A DNA stretch of 64,000 bases from AP-15 sp963724435 (GTDB lineage: Bacteria > Pseudomonadota > Alphaproteobacteria > ATCC43930 > CGMCC-115725): the NCBI GenBank assembly GCA_963724435.1, contig CAVRUN010000009.1, positions 62,001-126,000 of the forward strand. Direction: 5' to 3'. The translations under genes and the position numbers were made by a program. The notes under the pieces are model-generated. The model worked only from the letters and a program-made list of their open reading frames with translations, was not told where the DNA came from and did no database searches. Within the stretch, counting starts at the first letter, position 1. The number at the start of each line of letters is the position of its first letter. This document shows positions 8,368 through 16,305 of this stretch, piece by piece.

Positions 8368-9363
8368 TTACGGGTGCGAGTCCCCCTCCGCGACGGCGAG
8401 GCAGGCGGCCATCCGGCCGGGAGCTGGGATGCGGGGCTCGGGTACCGCACGGCGGCACTCCGCGGTGCGGCGAGCGCATCGTGGGGCAAAGCTGCAGCCC
8501 GGTGACAGACGGCGCAGATCGGGCGGGCTTCCGGGGATTGCGGCGATGTCGCGGTCCCCGAGTTCGCCATGTACGGTCGAGGCGAGTAGCCCGGCGGTGT
8601 AGGGATGTGCCGGTGCACTCAGTACCTGCGCCACCGGCCCGCTCTCGACGATGCGGCCGGCATACATGACCGCGATCGTGTCGGCGATTTCGGCAGCGAC
8701 GCCGAGATCGTGGGTGACAAAGATCATCCCCATGCCGAGCTCGCGTTGCAGCCGGCGTAACAGGATCAGAACTTGCACCTGAACCGTGGCGTCGAGCGCG
8801 GTAGTCGGTTCGTCGGCCAATAACAGCCGCGGATTGCACGACAGAGCCATCGCAATCATCGCCCGCTGCCGCAGGCCGCCGGATAATTCATGCGGATAGG
8901 CGTCGAGCCGCCGCTCGGCCGATGGGATGCGCACCAATTCCAGCAGCTCCAATGCCCGCTGTCGCGCCGCCGACCGATTGCAGCCGGTATGGCGGCGAAC
9001 CGTCTCACCAATCTGCCGTCCGACCGTATAAACCGGATCGAGCGCCGTCATCGGCTCCTGGAAGATCATCGACACCAGGCCGCCGCGCAGATCGCGCAAC
9101 GCTCGCGGCCGCATTGCCAGGACATCGTGTCCCTCGACACGAATGGCCCCCTCGATGCGGGTGCGTCGTGGCGGTAGCAGGCGCATCAGTGCCCGCAACG
9201 TTACACTTTTGCCGGAACCCGACTCCCCCAAAATGCACAAGACCTCGCCCGCCTGCACCTTGAAGCTGACCCCGTTCACGGCGTGGACGGTTGCCTCACG
9301 GGTAACAAAGCGCACGTTTAGGTCGTCGACTTCGGCCAATGCCGCGCTGCCGTTTGCCGCCAT
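8368..9363 (-). CDS. peptide/opine-type ABC importer ATPase, DppD-like
   Basis: A 331-residue ATP-binding subunit of a dipeptide/oligopeptide/nickel-type importer. It has Walker A GESGSGKS, the signature LSGGLRQR (ABC C-loop), Walker B LLLADEPTTALD and the His-loop VTHDL. The C-terminal oligopeptide-transporter domain carries the Cys-rich segment CSFAPRCARRTAEC, which binds an iron-sulfur cluster in some DppD proteins. It follows the DppF-like gene after a one-base gap (TGAGATG), indicating tight coupling. As last gene of the operon, it supplies one half of the ATPase heterodimer powering uptake. Confidence 0.9.
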   Translation of the reverse strand: MAANGSAALAEVDDLNVRFVTREATVHAVNGVSFKVQAGEVLCILGESGSGKSVTLRALMRLLPPRRTRIEGAIRVEGHDVLAMRPRALRDLRGGLVSMIFQEPMTALDPVYTVGRQIGETVRRHTGCNRSAARQRALELLELVRIPSAERRLDAYPHELSGGLRQRAMIAMALSCNPRLLLADEPTTALDATVQVQVLILLRRLQRELGMGMIFVTHDLGVAAEIADTIAVMYAGRIVESGPVAQVLSAPAHPYTAGLLASTVHGELGDRDIAAIPGSPPDLRRLSPGCSFAPRCARRTAECRRAVPEPRIPAPGRMAACLAVAEGDSHP

Positions 9364-9364
9364 C

Positions 9365-10414
9365 TCAAGCACCTTCGAACCGGCTGTGACCCGAAGCCGG
9401 ATTGCGCATGTGGCAGGCCGCAACGTGTGATCTTGCATCCAGGTAATGACCGAGCGCTGGGTCGGTGGTCTCGCAGACGCGCTCGGCAAATGGGCAGCGC
9501 GTGTGGAACCGGCAGCCGGAAGGCGGATCGATCGGGTTGGGCGGATCGCCGGTGATCGGCGGTTCCTCGATGCGCCGCGCCGGATCCATCGACGGCCGCG
9601 ACGCCAGCAGTGCCCGCGTATAGGGGTGCTGCGGCCGCTCGAATACCGCGTCGGCCGGGCCGAGCTCGACCACGCGGCCGAGATACATGACGAGGACCCG
9701 CTCGCTGATAAATCGGACGACATTCAAATCGTGGCTGATAAAGACAAAAGTCAGATTGAACTGCCCCTTTAACGCACGCAGCAAATTGAGCACCTGCGCC
9801 TCGACGGATTTATCGAGCGCCGAAACCGGCTCGTCGAGGATGACCATGCGCGGCCCGGTCGCCAACGCCCGGGCAATATTGACCCGCTGCTTTTGCCCGC
9901 CGGAAAGCTCGTGTGGATAGCGCGGGCCAAACAGGTCCGGATCGAGGCCCACTCTGCTAAGGATATCGCGCGCAATGCCCCGCGCTTCCGGCTTTTTCTT
10001 GCCCTGGACAAACGGGCCGAACGCCACCGAGTCGCGGATCGGCATGCGCGGGTTCAGCGATGAGTACGAGTCCTGAAACACCATTTGCACTTGCCGGCGC
10101 AGCGCGTCGACCGCGATGCCGTCCTGGGAGCCGACCGCATCGCCGTCGAACACCAGCTCGCCCGTGTCCGGCACCAGCAGGTGCAACAGCAGGCGGGCGA
10201 GGGTCGACTTGCCGCAGCCGGATTTGCCGACAATCCCCAGGGTCTCGCCCTTTGCAACCGTAAACGAAACGCCATCGACCGCCTGCACCGACTTGCCGCG
10301 GCTGCCCTTGACCGGGAAATGCTTGCGCAAGTCGCGGGCGATCAGCATTGGCTGCACCGGGCCGCCGCGATCGCGCCTGTCCGGTGTGCTACTCAGGGCC
10401 GATTGCAAAACCAT
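9365..10414 (-). CDS. peptide/opine-type ABC importer ATPase, DppF-like
   Basis: A 349-residue second ATPase subunit. It has Walker A GKSGCGKS, the Q-loop VFQDSYSSLNPR typical of DppF/OppF, the signature LSGGQKQR, Walker B MVILDEPVSALD and the switch ISHDLNVV. The C-terminal domain again has a Cys-containing motif (CRFHTRCPFAERVC). The ATG at 10414 was preferred over upstream in-frame codons since it lies just after the permease stop at 10419. It pairs with the downstream DppD-like ATPase at the membrane to drive import. Confidence 0.9.
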   Translation of the reverse strand: MVLQSALSSTPDRRDRGGPVQPMLIARDLRKHFPVKGSRGKSVQAVDGVSFTVAKGETLGIVGKSGCGKSTLARLLLHLLVPDTGELVFDGDAVGSQDGIAVDALRRQVQMVFQDSYSSLNPRMPIRDSVAFGPFVQGKKKPEARGIARDILSRVGLDPDLFGPRYPHELSGGQKQRVNIARALATGPRMVILDEPVSALDKSVEAQVLNLLRALKGQFNLTFVFISHDLNVVRFISERVLVMYLGRVVELGPADAVFERPQHPYTRALLASRPSMDPARRIEEPPITGDPPNPIDPPSGCRFHTRCPFAERVCETTDPALGHYLDARSHVAACHMRNPASGHSRFEGA

Positions 10415-10418
10415 CAAC

Positions 10419-11327
10419 CTACATCCGTACATCCATTGCCGCGCGCAGCCCGTCGCTAACCAGATTAAAGCAGATCGAGGTAATAAAGATCGCCAAGCCG
10501 GGCAATGCGCAGACAAACGGCACGACATAGATCGACTGGCGCAGGGTGCTGAGCATCAGCCCCCAATCCGGTATTGGCGGGCGGACACCGAGGCCGAGAA
10601 ACGACAGCCCCGACGCCAATAGAATGCTGACGCTGACCAATGACGAGGCGTAGATGAATACCGGGCCGAGCACATTGCCGAGCACGTGGTAACGGATGAT
10701 CGTACCGGTCTTCGCCCCGCTGGCGCGCGCCGCCTCGATAAAGTCGAGGGCGCGGATCTGAGTGGTCGCGGTCTCGGCTACGCGGCACATCGGCGGGATA
10801 AAGACCAGGGTCAATGCCAGCATGCCGTTGCCGATGCCGCCGCCCATAGCGCCCGCGATCGCCACCGCCAGCAATACAGATGGAAACGCGTAAAACACGT
10901 CCATCGTGCGCATAATCACCGTATTGGCGCGGCCGCCGACAAATCCGCCGACGACGCCCAGCATGCCGCCGATCAATGCCGCGATCAGCACCGGCACCAC
11001 ACCCATCAGCAATGAGACGCGGCCGCCAAAAATCAGCCGGGACAGCATGTCGCGGCCCAACTCGTCGGTGCCGAGCAAATGTCCGCGCCAGCCGAACGGC
11101 TTTAGCCGACCGATGATGCTCTCCTGGTAGGGGCTGAACGGCGCGATCAGCGGTGCGAAGATCGCCGCCAACACAATCAGCAACACGATCGCGCCAAACG
11201 CCAATGTCACCGGATCATGCCGCAGCCGATTAAAGACCGACTGCCAGTAGCCGCGGACCTTGGTCGCCGGCGCGGCCTGTTCGTCGAATGCCTCGATCGG
11301 ATCGGTGAGAGCGAGGGTATCGGTCAT
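10419..11327 (-). CDS. peptide/opine-type ABC importer permease, DppC-like
   Basis: A 302-residue inner-membrane permease. It has an N-terminal cytosolic stretch, a first membrane helix, then the HLLGTDELGRDMLSRLIFG motif that defines the DppC/OppC group. The EAARASGAKTGTIIRYHVL block is the EAA loop contacting the ATPases. About six membrane helices are seen. The start ATG at 11327 lies 22 bases after the DppB stop. It forms the channel with the DppB-like subunit. Confidence 0.9.
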   Translation of the reverse strand: MTDTLALTDPIEAFDEQAAPATKVRGYWQSVFNRLRHDPVTLAFGAIVLLIVLAAIFAPLIAPFSPYQESIIGRLKPFGWRGHLLGTDELGRDMLSRLIFGGRVSLLMGVVPVLIAALIGGMLGVVGGFVGGRANTVIMRTMDVFYAFPSVLLAVAIAGAMGGGIGNGMLALTLVFIPPMCRVAETATTQIRALDFIEAARASGAKTGTIIRYHVLGNVLGPVFIYASSLVSVSILLASGLSFLGLGVRPPIPDWGLMLSTLRQSIYVVPFVCALPGLAIFITSICFNLVSDGLRAAMDVRM

Positions 11328-11349
11328 GGCAGACGCTCGATCACTGCCG

Positions 11350-12306
11350 TTATCCGCGCCTGATGCGAGGATCGACCATGGATTGCAGCAGATCGACCAC
11401 CAGATTTAATGCGACGAAGATCAATGCCAGGCTCAGGATGGTTCCTTGCAACACCGGGACGTCGCGGTTGATGATCGCCTTGCTCAGCAAAAATCCGCTG
11501 CCCGGCCAGGTGAACACCGTCTCGACCAGGATCGAGCCGCCGAGCAGATAGCCGAACTGCAGCCCCATGACGGCCATCACTTGCGGCAGCGCGTTTTTCA
11601 GCACATGCCGAGTCACCGCCCATTCCGAAAGGCCCTTGGCGCGCAAAGTCTGGACAAAATCCTGATTGCGAACCTCGGCGACCGCGGCGCGCGTGGTGCG
11701 CGCGAGAATGCCGATCGGGATCATCGCCAGAGTGATCACCGGCAACACCAGAAATTTGGCGTTGCTCCATTGCAACAGGTGAAACCCGGTCGAGCCATTG
11801 GGGCCCATCCCGGTTGCCGGCAATAGCATATACTGAACGGAAAAGAAGATGACGAGGACGATGCCGAGCCAGTAATTCGGCAGGCTGACCCCGACGACGG
11901 CGGCGCCGGTGACGAGCCGGTCGATCCACCGCCCTGGAAAGCATCCGGCGGCCGCACCCATCACAAAACCGATCGAGAACGACAACGGCACCGCAAACAG
12001 CGCCAGCAACGCGGTGTTGGAGAGCGCATCGGTGACTTCGAGGATTACCGGCCGGCGAGTCGAGATCGACACCCCGAAATCGCCGGTCAGCACATGGCCA
12101 AGCCAGATTACGAACTGCACGGGCAGCGGTTTGTCAAAGCCGTAGGCGTGCTTTACGATCGCGATCGTTTCGGCCGTAGCATCCGGCGGCATCACGGTCT
12201 GCAACGGATCGCCGGGTGCGATATAGACCAGCGAAAAGCAGACGACGCTAACCCCGAACGCGATCGGGATGGCGTAAAGAATGCGACGCAGGATGTAGCG
12301 GATCAT
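11350..12306 (-). CDS. peptide/opine-type ABC importer permease, DppB-like
   Basis: A 318-residue permease with the DppB hallmark start MIRYILRRILYAIPIAFGVS and the PGDP element after the first helix. It has an EAA-type loop near VQTLRAKGLSEWAVTRHVLK and ends MVDPRIRRG as is common in DppB. Six helices are expected. Its ATG overlaps the stop of the binding protein gene (ATGA), so the operon order is binding proteins, DppB, DppC, DppF, DppD. Confidence 0.9.
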   Translation of the reverse strand: MIRYILRRILYAIPIAFGVSVVCFSLVYIAPGDPLQTVMPPDATAETIAIVKHAYGFDKPLPVQFVIWLGHVLTGDFGVSISTRRPVILEVTDALSNTALLALFAVPLSFSIGFVMGAAAGCFPGRWIDRLVTGAAVVGVSLPNYWLGIVLVIFFSVQYMLLPATGMGPNGSTGFHLLQWSNAKFLVLPVITLAMIPIGILARTTRAAVAEVRNQDFVQTLRAKGLSEWAVTRHVLKNALPQVMAVMGLQFGYLLGGSILVETVFTWPGSGFLLSKAIINRDVPVLQGTILSLALIFVALNLVVDLLQSMVDPRIRRG

Positions 12307-13928
12307 GGCCCGACGCTGACCGGGGTCAGATCCTGGAACCAGCTCTGCGCCTGCACGAAACCATGCACTTTGGGCGACATCGCGCGCGGATTGAGATCGT
12401 GCGCGACAAAGATCAGTAGCGCGTCTTCGTTAATTTTTTCATTGAGCTTGGTCAAGAGAACCAGCCGCTTTGCCGGGTCGAATTCGCCGTATATCTGCTC
12501 GACCAGATGGTCGACATCGGGATTCGAATAGTGTCCCCAGTTGCTGCCCTTTGGCGCCCACTGCTTGGTCCAGACGTGCCGGATCAAGGCATTAAATGGA
12601 TCTTGGGTCTGGCGGCTGACATTAATGGCATTGATGTCGGGATACTTGTCGACGCCGGCACGGGTGACGTCGAGCAACGCATTCCAATCCATCGTATCGA
12701 GTGTCACCTGGAACCCCACTGCCTCCATCTGCGACTTGACGAGTTCGTTCATCGGCAAGGGCTGCATCTGACCCGAGCCCGAGGTCGAGATCGCGAAAGT
12801 CACCTTGCACGGCAGACAGTTCGCCTCCTTTAGCAGCGCTTTGGCCTTGTCAGGGTCGTATTCGTAGATCAACGGATGACCGTAATAGGGTGTCGAGGGG
12901 GGCACCGTCGAATAGCCCTCGAGCATCAACCCATTCAGCAGCTCTTTCATATCGGATCGGTTGAGCGCGTAATTGGCCGCCTGGCGCACGCGCTTGTCGG
13001 CAAACGGACCTTTGACGAAATTCAGCTGATAGGTCCAGTTATGCGGATAGGGATTGGTGACAATCTGCATGCCGGCGGCTTTGAGCCGGTCAATGGCGTC
13101 GGGCGACGGCGCCTCGATCCAATTAACCTGTCCCGCCAGTAATGCCGCGGTGCGAGTCGATGCCTCCGGCATTGGGATTAGCACCAACCGGTCTTGCTTG
13201 GGGATGCGCGTCTTATCCCAGTAGGCCGGGTTCGGGACGAATTCCAGCCGCTGATGCGGCACCATTCGATCGAAGCGATAGGGACCGGTCCCCGACGGGT
13301 GCAGCGCGTAATCAGCCCAGTTGTACTTGACCTCTTTTGCGCGACACGGGCTGATCATCAGCACATAGCTGATCTCGTACGGGAACAGCGAATCTGGAAC
13401 CTTGGTGTCAAACGCGACTGTGTGGTCGTCGATCTTGGTTACGCCGGCAAAGTTTCCCAAATAGGAGCGCGACTGAGCGAATTGAGCCGGGTTGAATTGC
13501 GGCGATTTCTGGTCGGCCGAGTAGCCGAGGTTCCACACCACGTCATCGGCGGTAAAATCACATCCGTCATGCCATTTGACGCCCTGGCGCAGCTTGAAGA
13601 TCCAGCGCTTGGGATTGGCCTCGTCGACCTGCCACTCGGTGGCGAGACCGGGTTTGATGTCGGTCGCCTTGTCGGATTTCGACAAATCCCACAGCACCAG
13701 CGAGTCGTAAAGGTTATAGCCGACAAAGCGGTAGCCCTCGAACCCCTGATCGGGATTTCCGGTGGTCGCCGGCAGATCGCCGGCGGTCATGCCGACGATC
13801 ACCGTCCCCGCCGCCCGCGCGACCGAGCTAGCCGCCGCAATCCCAACGCCTAGTGCAAGCACGGCAAAGAAATGCCGGAGCGCCGCACTGGGTCGCCTAC
13901 TCAGGATGAGGAAGTTGCGTAACGCCAT
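12303..13928 (-). CDS. ABC importer periplasmic binding protein, SBP_bac_5 (copy 1)
   Basis: About 541 residues of a family 5 extracellular solute-binding protein. A leader peptide with a long hydrophobic stretch ends near SSVARAA. Typical blocks follow: KPGLATEWQVDEANPKRW, VKWHDGCDFTADDVVW and HPSGTGPYRFD. An upstream ATG at 13943 is possible, but 13928 is preferred because GAGG stands nine bases before it. It is a close paralogue of the next gene upstream; both share GNPDQGFEGYRFVGYNLYD and the C-terminal QSWFQDLTPV. It delivers substrate to the DppBC-like channel. Peptides, opines or similar are all possible. Confidence 0.88.
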   Translation of the reverse strand: MALRNFLILSRRPSAALRHFFAVLALGVGIAAASSVARAAGTVIVGMTAGDLPATTGNPDQGFEGYRFVGYNLYDSLVLWDLSKSDKATDIKPGLATEWQVDEANPKRWIFKLRQGVKWHDGCDFTADDVVWNLGYSADQKSPQFNPAQFAQSRSYLGNFAGVTKIDDHTVAFDTKVPDSLFPYEISYVLMISPCRAKEVKYNWADYALHPSGTGPYRFDRMVPHQRLEFVPNPAYWDKTRIPKQDRLVLIPMPEASTRTAALLAGQVNWIEAPSPDAIDRLKAAGMQIVTNPYPHNWTYQLNFVKGPFADKRVRQAANYALNRSDMKELLNGLMLEGYSTVPPSTPYYGHPLIYEYDPDKAKALLKEANCLPCKVTFAISTSGSGQMQPLPMNELVKSQMEAVGFQVTLDTMDWNALLDVTRAGVDKYPDINAINVSRQTQDPFNALIRHVWTKQWAPKGSNWGHYSNPDVDHLVEQIYGEFDPAKRLVLLTKLNEKINEDALLIFVAHDLNPRAMSPKVHGFVQAQSWFQDLTPVSVGP

Positions 13929-14001
13929 AAAACTATACCTCATGCTGCGCAGCGACCCGAAGGGATCGTCTCAACCCACGCGTGATGCCGATGCAATTCG
14001 G

Positions 14002-15624
14002 TCAAGGCGCGACCGTAACCGGGGTCAAATCCTGGAACCAGCTTTGCGCCTGGACAAATCCCTGTACCTTTGGCAACATCGCCCGCGGGTTCAAATCATG
14101 GACGACAAAGATCATGACGGCCTGACGGCCTTCCAGCTCGTGCAGCTGGGTCAATAGACCAAGCCGCTTTTCTTCATCGAACTCGTTAAAGATCTTGCTG
14201 ATCAAAGCCTCGGCCTCGGAGTTTTCGTAATGCCCCCAATTGGACCCGGCCGGCGCCCAATATGCCCTTGCCACCAGTTTGATGATCGCGTTGACCGGGT
14301 CGAGCAGTCCGCGCGAGAAGTTGAGGCCGTCATAATTTGGGTTCTTGTCGACACCGCCGCGATAGAGATCGAGCAGCGCATTCCAGTCCATCGTCTTCAG
14401 ATCGACTTCGAAACCGGCGGCTTCGAGCTGCGAGTTGACCAGCTCGTTCATCGGCAAGGGCTGCATCTGTCCCGATCCCGATGTCGAGATGCCAAAGGTG
14501 ACCTTGCACGGCAGACAGCCGGCCTCTTTCAGCAACGCGCGCGCCCTAGCCGGATCGTAATCCCAGCTCGGCGGATGGCCGTAATAGGGTAGGCTCGGCG
14601 GTACGACATCCTCCTCCGGGATTGCGGTGCCGCCGAGCAGATCGACGACGTCTTTGCGGTTGATCGCATAATTCGCCGCCTGTCTGACGCGCAGATCCTT
14701 GAACGGACCGCGGGCAAAATTGAGCATGTACGGCCAATCATGCGGATAGACATTGGTGACGATTTTCATGCCCGAGGCTTTGAGTCGGGGAATGGCGTCG
14801 GGCGACGGCGCTTCGATCCAGTCGACCTGGCCAGCCAATAATGCCGCGGTTCGCGTCGACGCCTCGGGCATCGGGATCAGCACCAACCGGTCCTGTTTTG
14901 GGATGCGCGCCTTGTCCCAATAATCCGTGTTCGGCACGAATTCGAGCCGCTGATGCGGTACAAAGCGGTCGAAGCGGTAAGGGCCTGTTCCCGATGGATG
15001 CAGTGCGTATTGCGCCCAGTCGTAATGCAATGCTTGCGCGCGGCAGCGGCTGATCATCATCACGTAACTGAGGCTGTACGGAAACAGCAACTCGACAAAA
15101 TTGGTCTCAAACGCGACGGTATGGTCGTCGATCTTGTTGACCGATTTGACGTTCACCAGAAACGAGCGGCTGTAGGCGAATTGCTGAGCGAAGAAAAACG
15201 GCGCTTTCTTGTCGGTGCGGTATTGGATGTTCCACACGACGTCGTCAGCGGTGAACGGGCAGCCATCATGCCATTTGACCCCTTCGCGCAGATGGACGAT
15301 CCAGCGCCTGTGATCATTGGGGTCGATCTCCCAGGACGTGGCGAGGCCGGGTTTGATCTCGGAGGGCTTGTCGGCTTTCGATAGGTCCCACAACACCAGC
15401 GTGTCGTATAGATTGTAGCCGACAAAGCGGTAACCTTCGAAACCCTGGTCCGGATTGCCGGTAGTTACGGGGATGTCACCGGCGGTCATCCCAACCGTCA
15501 GAGTACCGCCGCCGGCATCAGCCTGCGGGGCCGACAGGCCCGCCAAGATCGAAATAAATCCGGCGAAGCCCAGCACCTGCGCAGCGATGCGTAAGAGCCT
15601 GGCAGCCGGACCTAACGCCGACAT
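14002..15624 (-). CDS. ABC importer periplasmic binding protein, SBP_bac_5 (copy 2)
   Basis: A 540-residue paralogue of the downstream binding protein, colinear throughout with long identical blocks, so a tandem duplication is evident. A signal peptide runs to about APQADA. The ATG at 15624 is chosen for the GGGAG site six bases upstream; in-frame extension further upstream is not supported. Differences cluster in the region facing the ligand cleft (residues around 130-160 and 350-480), which would allow different ligand ranges for one membrane channel. As first gene of the operon it may be the more highly expressed copy. Confidence 0.88.
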   Translation of the reverse strand: MSALGPAARLLRIAAQVLGFAGFISILAGLSAPQADAGGGTLTVGMTAGDIPVTTGNPDQGFEGYRFVGYNLYDTLVLWDLSKADKPSEIKPGLATSWEIDPNDHRRWIVHLREGVKWHDGCPFTADDVVWNIQYRTDKKAPFFFAQQFAYSRSFLVNVKSVNKIDDHTVAFETNFVELLFPYSLSYVMMISRCRAQALHYDWAQYALHPSGTGPYRFDRFVPHQRLEFVPNTDYWDKARIPKQDRLVLIPMPEASTRTAALLAGQVDWIEAPSPDAIPRLKASGMKIVTNVYPHDWPYMLNFARGPFKDLRVRQAANYAINRKDVVDLLGGTAIPEEDVVPPSLPYYGHPPSWDYDPARARALLKEAGCLPCKVTFGISTSGSGQMQPLPMNELVNSQLEAAGFEVDLKTMDWNALLDLYRGGVDKNPNYDGLNFSRGLLDPVNAIIKLVARAYWAPAGSNWGHYENSEAEALISKIFNEFDEEKRLGLLTQLHELEGRQAVMIFVVHDLNPRAMLPKVQGFVQAQSWFQDLTPVTVAP

Positions 15625-15768
15625 TCGTTTCTCCCGGCTGTAAAGACCGGCCGGGCTTTTCCGACGCATAGGCTTGATGCTCCCGCGGGCAAAATCACCG
15701 GACCAGAGAGGCAAGAAGCGTACCAAGCCGATGCAGATTGAGCCGGGGCCCGGCCGGCTAGGTAATCG

Positions 15769-16164
15769 TCAGCGGGTCTTTCTGCGAGCGATGAGATCGA
15801 TCTCGATCAGCGCACCGCGAGCCAGTGCGGTGACCCCAATGCAAGTGCGCGCCGGCAGTTTTACTGGCGCAAAATAGCTTTGATAGACCGCGTTCATCGC
15901 CGCGTAGTCGCGCTCGAAATCGGTCAGGTAGACACGCGCGAATACGATTTGGTCGAGCGCGCTCTCGGCGCCCGCGAGCACCAACGCCAGATTTTTGATC
16001 ACCCGATGCGTCTGGGCTTCGATGCCTTCAGGCAAAGCAGCGTCGTCGTTATCGGGATCGGTCGGCATTTGACCGGTCACAAACACCCAGCCATCGACCG
16101 CGGTGGCATGGCTGAACGGCGCCACCGGTGTCGGCGCCCCGGAAACCATCAGGAATTCGATCAT
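15769..16164 (-). CDS. RidA family (YjgF/YER057c/UK114) enamine/imine deaminase
   Basis: A 131-residue RidA-superfamily protein. The N-terminal block FSHATAVDGWVFVTGQMP and the end RTCIGVTALARGALIEIDLIA, with the Arg that binds the substrate carboxylate, are diagnostic. RidA proteins form cytosolic trimers and hydrolyse reactive enamines and imines made by PLP enzymes; sub-families act in pyrimidine or amine catabolism. The Met at 16164 has a GAAAGAG site; Met 16149 is the alternative. It is transcribed away from ppc and may be unrelated to the ABC operon it precedes. Confidence 0.85.
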   Translation of the reverse strand: MIEFLMVSGAPTPVAPFSHATAVDGWVFVTGQMPTDPDNDDAALPEGIEAQTHRVIKNLALVLAGAESALDQIVFARVYLTDFERDYAAMNAVYQSYFAPVKLPARTCIGVTALARGALIEIDLIARRKTR

Positions 16165-16305
16165 CTGCTCTTTCTTTCTCCCTGCGCGGACCGCAAGCAC
16201 GCACCGATGCAGTGCCAAGATCAATTAGGCTGCGTTGGCCAAGACAGCTTTTCGAGGCACGGATTCTGCACAGTACAGGCCAAATCGATCTTGGAAGAGG
16301 CGCCT

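Noticed and set aside
15880..16305. Upstream extension of ppc by 142 codons
   Set aside because: It overlaps the divergent RidA gene, has no family features, and a good ribosome site stands before ATG 16306.
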